From Natronospira bacteriovora (GTDB lineage: Bacteria; Pseudomonadota; Gammaproteobacteria; Natronospirales; Natronospiraceae), in NCBI RefSeq assembly GCF_030848495.1, contig NZ_JAVDDT010000008.1, forward strand, positions 105,001 through 169,000: 64,000 nucleotides of DNA. The letters are read 5' to 3'. Shown here piece after piece: positions 60,429 through 64,000 of this stretch. The position numbers and the translations under genes were made by a program. How positions within the stretch are numbered: the stretch's first letter is position 1; each line of letters opens with the position of its first letter. The notes beneath the pieces were generated by a model, which was not told the origin of the DNA, made no database searches, and saw nothing but the letters and a program-made list of their open reading frames with translations.

Positions 60429-61001
60429 ATGGGCAGCCTTGCGACCCCCCTGTCCTTTCTCGTCAACACCCTGCTCAGCCTCTACACCCTCGCGGTGATG
60501 CTGCGCTTCCTGCTGCAGAAACTGGGGGCTGACTATTACAATCCCCTGACCCAATTGGTCATCCGGGCCACCGATCCGGTCCTGCGCCCGATGCACAAGG
60601 TGATGCCGGCCTGGCGGGGCTTTGATCTGGCAGCCGTGGTACTGATGCTGATCCTGCAGGCAATCAACGTGGTGCTTCTGGCCCTGATCCAGGGTGTGGG
60701 CATGCTGGATCCCTTCCAGATCCCCTTCTTCGCCGCCATCAAGCTCATCACCCTGTTCATCATGCTCTACATTTTCACCATTCTGGTGCAGGTGGTGATC
60801 AGCTGGCTGAGCCCCGGCAACCCCAACCCGGTGCTGGGGGCGCTGTGGACAATCAACCGCCCGGTACTGGATCCGGTGCGGCGGGCGATGCCCAACCTGG
60901 GCGGCATCGATATTTCGCCCATGCTGGTTCTGATCGGACTGTTCTTTCTCAATCTGCTGGTCCAGCAACTGTTCCTGCCGACCTTTCTGCTGCGCCTGTA
61001 A
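60429..61001 (+). CDS. yggT: YggT family membrane protein
   Basis: The 190-residue inner-membrane protein has two YGGT units, each with two hydrophobic helices: VNTLLSLYTLAVMLRFLLQK (residues 13-32) with NPLTQLVIRATDPVLRP, and the second half with QVVISWLSPGNPNPV and NRPVLDPVRRAMP. Its function is poorly defined; E. coli YggT was linked to osmotic shock tolerance. It follows proC by 12 bases. Confidence 0.95.
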   Translation: MGSLATPLSFLVNTLLSLYTLAVMLRFLLQKLGADYYNPLTQLVIRATDPVLRPMHKVMPAWRGFDLAAVVLMLILQAINVVLLALIQGVGMLDPFQIPFFAAIKLITLFIMLYIFTILVQVVISWLSPGNPNPVLGALWTINRPVLDPVRRAMPNLGGIDISPMLVLIGLFFLNLLVQQLFLPTFLLRL

Positions 61002-61094
61002 GCATGACGCCGGCCTGCTATTCTGATTGAGAGAGCGCCTGCCATGTGGCCCTTGCCCGTGGCAGGCCGGCCATCCAGCCAGGAGGTTGCCACC

Positions 61095-61532
61095 ATGTCC
61101 AAGCGAGCAGTATCGATGCTCTCCTTCCTTGCCCTGATGTTCTACGCCGCGACCGCCCTGTCGGTGGAACAGCAACGGGAAACGGAGAACCACATCATCT
61201 ATTTCAACGTGCTTCCCACCAGTGCCCTGCCGGAAGCCATGGCCCGAGCCTATGGCATCACTCGAAGTGAAACGCGGGTACTGCTCAACGTCACCGTACA
61301 CCGCACGAGCGAGGACAATCCTGGACCGGTGCGCGCCCGGATCGAGGCCCAGGCCGTCAATCTGACCGGGCAGCTCAAGCGTTTCCGCTTGCGGGAATTG
61401 TCCGAGGACGATGCCATTTACTACATCGGCGACATTGGCATCAGTAGCGGCGAGAATCTGAATTTCGAGATCCGCGTCACCCCCGAAGGCAGTGACGCCG
61501 AAGAGGTGATCCAGTTCCGCAGGGCCTTCTGA
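61095..61532 (+). CDS. DUF4426 family secreted protein
   Basis: The 145-residue protein has a signal peptide (VSMLSFLALMFYAATALS) and a beta-rich domain with HIIYFNVLPTSALPEAMARA and ITRSETRVLLNVTV. DUF4426 proteins occur after yggT in Pseudomonas and relatives, and their function is unknown. The ATG at 61095 has AGGAGG 8 bases upstream. metX and metW, which I recall between yggT and this gene in Pseudomonas, are absent here. Confidence 0.88.
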   Translation: MSKRAVSMLSFLALMFYAATALSVEQQRETENHIIYFNVLPTSALPEAMARAYGITRSETRVLLNVTVHRTSEDNPGPVRARIEAQAVNLTGQLKRFRLRELSEDDAIYYIGDIGISSGENLNFEIRVTPEGSDAEEVIQFRRAF

Positions 61533-61638
61533 TGACGCCCGTTCGGGGACTGTGGTATTTTGCAATTACCCATTCGGAACCGGGTCTGATTCGTCCCGGG
61601 AACCCGTGTCCCATTAGCGAATTGAAAGGAGCCTCTTG

Positions 61639-61983
61639 ATGGCAACGCGCAAGAAGAAGAAAACCGCAGCCAAGGCGGCCGAGAAACCGCCGACAAAAGC
61701 CCAGCTGATGTCCCGCATTGCCACCGACACCGGGCTGACACGCAAGGATGTGGAAGCGGTTTTCGAATCCCTCAACGCCGAGATCAAGCGCAACGTGGGT
61801 CGCCGTGGCCCCGGTTACTTCAACCTGCCGGGCCTGCTCAAGATCAAGACCGTCAAGAAGCCGGCCACCAAGTCGCGCAAGGGCATCAACCCCTTCACCG
61901 GCGAGGAGATCACCATCAAGGCCAAACCGGCCCGCAAGGCGGTCAAGGTCAGCCCCCTCAAGGGTCTGAAAGAAATGATCTGA
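61639..61983 (+). CDS. HU-like DNA-binding protein with lysine-rich N-terminus
   Basis: The 114-residue protein has a very basic N-terminus (ATRKKKKTAAKAAEK) and an HU/IHF-like body: TKAQLMSRIATDTGLTRKDV, the turn FNLPGLLKIKTVKKPAT, and RKGINPFTGEEITIKAKPAR. The beta-arm segment KSRKGINPFTGEE corresponds to the HU arm with its Pro. The ATG at 61639 has AAAGGAG 8 bases upstream. The extended basic tail differs from classical 90-residue HU. It is followed by a strong terminator. Confidence 0.85.
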   Translation: MATRKKKKTAAKAAEKPPTKAQLMSRIATDTGLTRKDVEAVFESLNAEIKRNVGRRGPGYFNLPGLLKIKTVKKPATKSRKGINPFTGEEITIKAKPARKAVKVSPLKGLKEMI

Positions 61984-62008
61984 TCGTTCCCAGAGGGGAG
62001 AAAAACCG

Positions 62009-62037
62009 AAAACCCGGCCTGAGGCCGGGTTTTCTTT
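62009..62037. terminator. Bidirectional rho-independent terminator
   Basis: An 11-bp stem AAAACCCGGCC/GGCCGGGTTTT with a 3-base loop is followed by CTTTT on the plus strand and by CGGTTTTT on the minus strand. It separates the convergent HU-like and hydrolase genes. Confidence 0.85.
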
Positions 62038-62055
62038 TGGCGCAATGACCTCAAC

Positions 62056-62697
62056 TCAAGCCTGATCGGCCAGAAACTCGCGAATGGTGCGATGCAGAGG
62101 CGTCAGCTTTCCGTGAAAAAAATGCCCGACGCCCGGGAAGCGTTTCACCGTCGGCGCCGGATCATGGCTGTTGATCCAGCGGAAAACACCGTCGGCTTCC
62201 ACCACTTCATCCGCCTCACCCTGCACCACCAGCCAGGGGCAATCCGGACGGGCGGGTTTTGCCTCACCGAAACGCTGCACCGGTGGTGCAATGCTGATCA
62301 GGCAGTCCGGGTTTGCCTTGCTGCTGGCTTGAATGGACACCTGAGCTCCGAAGGAGAAACCACCCAGCCAGAGGGGCAGGCCCGGATACCGTGCACGCAG
62401 AAAGGCAATGGCGGCCAGCGCGTCTTCCGTCTCGCCTATGGCGCGATCGAATTCACCCTCGCTCCTGCCGACGCCACGGAAATTGAAGCGCAGCGTGACC
62501 GCCCCCGCGTCCCGGAAAGCACGCGCCAGTGTATGCACGACCTTGTTGTGCATCGTGCCCTCATGCTGCGGATGGGGGTGGCAGGCAACGGCAATGGCTA
62601 CGGGAGGATCGGCGGGGTGTTCCAGAATGCCTTCGAGCTGCCCCGCCGGGCCTTCGATCATGATCCGCTCACTGTTTCCGCTGCCCGTTGCCATCAT
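62056..62697 (-). CDS. Alpha/beta hydrolase
   Basis: The 213-residue hydrolase has VACHPHPQHEGTMHNKVVHT near the N-terminus and the RFNFRGVGRSEGEFD segment. The nucleophile elbow is GGFSFGAQVS (about residue 103), the Asp is in QGEADEVVEA, and the His is in FPGVGHFFHGKL. This pattern is that of the dienelactone-hydrolase-like or YtpA-type family of serine hydrolases; the substrate is unknown. The first of two adjacent ATGs (62697) has GGGAG 6 bases upstream. The longer frame overlaps the divergent PEBP gene and is not conserved. Confidence 0.88.
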   Translation of the reverse strand: MMATGSGNSERIMIEGPAGQLEGILEHPADPPVAIAVACHPHPQHEGTMHNKVVHTLARAFRDAGAVTLRFNFRGVGRSEGEFDRAIGETEDALAAIAFLRARYPGLPLWLGGFSFGAQVSIQASSKANPDCLISIAPPVQRFGEAKPARPDCPWLVVQGEADEVVEADGVFRWINSHDPAPTVKRFPGVGHFFHGKLTPLHRTIREFLADQA

Positions 62698-62798
62698 CGA
62701 TATCTCCCTGCCAAGATTGGGGGCGCATTGTAACCTGCCTCCATCAGGGCAGACAGCGACCCGAGGGCCAGCGCCCTCACTCGAGCAAGGAGACTGCC

Positions 62799-63443
62799 AT
62801 GAAGCTTGAGATTCCCGGAATCGTCGATGACCAGGCCATCCCCGAGCGCTTCTGCTTTGGTATCCCGGCCAGTGATGGCCCCATGCAGCTGGGCGAGAAT
62901 CGGAACCCCGCCATCCATTGGTCGGATCTGCCAGAAGGTACGCGCTCACTGGTGCTGATCTGTGTGGATCCGGATGTGCCCAGCGTCGCGGATGACGTGA
63001 ACCAGGAAGGGAAAAGCATTGCGAAGGACCTGCCCCGGGTGGACTTCTATCACTGGCTGATGGTGGACATCGATCCCGGCCTGGGCGAAATCCGCGAAGG
63101 CAGTTGCAGCGAAGGCGTTACGGCCGGCGGCAAGGACTCGCCCCCGGGCCCGACCGGCAGCCGGCAAGGCCTGAATGACTATACGGGCTTCATGGCGGGC
63201 AACCCCGACATGGAAGGACAATACTTCGGTTATGACGGACCCTGCCCACCCTGGAATGACGAGCGACCGCACCGCTATCGCTTTCGCCTGATTGCCACCT
63301 CACTGCCGCGTCTGAACGTGGACGATGCCTTCCGCGGGCCGGATGTGGAAGCGGCCATCAAGGGTCACGTACTGGGAGAAGCCAGCATCACTGGCTGGTA
63401 CAGCCTGAATCCGGCCGTCAGCGATCCGCCGGCCGGTGACTGA
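62799..63443 (+). CDS. YbhB/YbcL family Raf kinase inhibitor-like (PEBP) protein
   Basis: The 214-residue protein has the phosphatidylethanolamine-binding fold: NPAIHWSDLPEGTRSLVLIC, VDPDVPSVADDV, FYHWLMVDIDPG and GYDGPCPPWNDERPHRYRF. Bacterial members bind small anions and have no settled role. The ATG at 62799 has AAGGAG 7 bases upstream. The protein is longer than E. coli YbhB because of an inserted loop about residues 105-130. It is divergent from the alpha/beta hydrolase. Confidence 0.92.
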   Translation: MKLEIPGIVDDQAIPERFCFGIPASDGPMQLGENRNPAIHWSDLPEGTRSLVLICVDPDVPSVADDVNQEGKSIAKDLPRVDFYHWLMVDIDPGLGEIREGSCSEGVTAGGKDSPPGPTGSRQGLNDYTGFMAGNPDMEGQYFGYDGPCPPWNDERPHRYRFRLIATSLPRLNVDDAFRGPDVEAAIKGHVLGEASITGWYSLNPAVSDPPAGD

Positions 63444-63475
63444 AGAAAACCGGTATCCGGTCGCGCCGGATTCAC

Positions 63476-63958
63476 TCAATCCTGCAAGCGGCTCGCTGGC
63501 ACGGTGAACTCGACCACTTCGGTTCGCCGGACACCGTCGGTTTCAGTCGGCCTGACCTGACCGGTGTAATCCCGCGCCTGAACCTGCTCCCGGGCCCGGT
63601 CCTCATAAATGCCAGAGGGCTGGGCCCCTACCACTTCCACGTTCTCGACTGTCCCATCGGGGAATACGGTGTATTCCACCTGCACGAAGCCGGAAACCTG
63701 GCGTTCCGGCACGCTGACCGGTGGCGGGGCTTCACGTTCGCGGGGCCCCTCGCGCACGAAATCACGCTGGGTCTCGCGACGACGCTCCTCGGCACCAGGC
63801 ACATCCATGACACTGGTCAGATTTACCCGCTCGATGAAAGCCGCCGTACTCTCACCCTGGCTTTCGGGGTCGTAAAACCAGCGCACACCCAGCGACGCCA
63901 TCATGAATACCAGGACCGAAGCGATCAGCGCGCAGACGAAAAGACGAACCAGAAGCAT
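63476..63958 (-). CDS. Small TonB-domain energy transducer-like protein
   Basis: The 160-residue protein has one N-terminal membrane helix (LLVRLFVCALIASVLVFMMA), a charged Pro/Arg/Glu spacer (about residues 40-85), and a C-terminal TonB-like domain. That domain reads SGFVQVEYTVFPDGTVENVE, then a final beta segment RRTEVVEFTV. The spacer is much shorter than in classical TonB, so spanning the periplasm is doubtful. No exbB/exbD lies within the window on this side. Function is unknown; TonB-like by C-terminal similarity only. Confidence 0.72.
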   Translation of the reverse strand: MLLVRLFVCALIASVLVFMMASLGVRWFYDPESQGESTAAFIERVNLTSVMDVPGAEERRRETQRDFVREGPREREAPPPVSVPERQVSGFVQVEYTVFPDGTVENVEVVGAQPSGIYEDRAREQVQARDYTGQVRPTETDGVRRTEVVEFTVPASRLQD

Positions 63959-64000
63959 GCGGGGAAACCTCTAATGAAACGAATAGTGCAGACCTGTCAT

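Overview
The window looks like a chromosomal segment of a GC-rich gammaproteobacterium. Several gene strings follow orders I know from Pseudomonas and relatives: M23 peptidase-anmK-erpA-bactofilin, the pilGHIJ-chpA twitching cluster, gshB-tonB-yqgE-ruvX-pyrB, thiS-thiG-trmB, and pilU/pilT divergent from yggS-proC-yggT-DUF4426. Acidic secreted proteins, secreted subtilases and dense REP-like repeats would fit a proteolytic halophile such as a Natronospira- or Ectothiorhodospira-type bacterium. That placement is inference only, since no rRNA or other marker is present. No tRNA, rRNA, CRISPR array, prophage or transposase was recognised.

Layout. 1-5.7 kb: 3' end of an M23 peptidase, anmK, a probable ppk relic, ppx, erpA, bactofilin, a DUF6776-type protein and hemJ. 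5.7-13 kb: an iron block with bfr, bfd, a TonB-dependent receptor and fbpABC, with three Fur-box-like sites. 13-22.3 kb: housekeeping genes (rppH, two candidate histidinol phosphatases, PhzF-like, cobalamin adenosyltransferase, ampE, ampD, argE, bioA, rsmE). 22.3-32.2 kb: a Pil-Chp chemosensory cluster (chpC, chpA, pilJ, pilI, pilH, pilG) without pilK or chpB. 32.6-39.4 kb: a tightly overlapping + strand run from gshB to a PyrK-like subunit, carrying an inserted apbE / NusG-domain-II / Gx-transporter trio that resembles a flavinylation-linked redox module. 39.5-41.7 kb: thiS, thiG, trmB. 42-55.1 kb: an exoenzyme area with two tandem secreted S8 peptidases sharing a C-terminal sorting-like tail, a VolA-like lipase lipoprotein and a gamma-glutamyltransferase lipoprotein, with rsmD and coaD between them. 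55.2-64 kb: three tandem PilT-family ATPases, yggS-proC-yggT-DUF4426, a lysine-rich HU-like protein, an alpha/beta hydrolase, a PEBP protein and a small TonB-domain protein.

The most unusual content is intergenic. A family of roughly 230-bp elements made of inverted arms around four nested hairpins occurs in four near-complete copies plus two degenerate ones. In one copy (about 48.5 kb) the inner core is inverted relative to another (about 52.1 kb) while the outer flanks keep the same orientation. These elements are intermixed with REP-like palindromes, an 11-unit heptamer array that runs into the 3' end of rsmD, and hexameric GATTAC-type inverted repeats that supply the stop codon of the adenosyltransferase gene.
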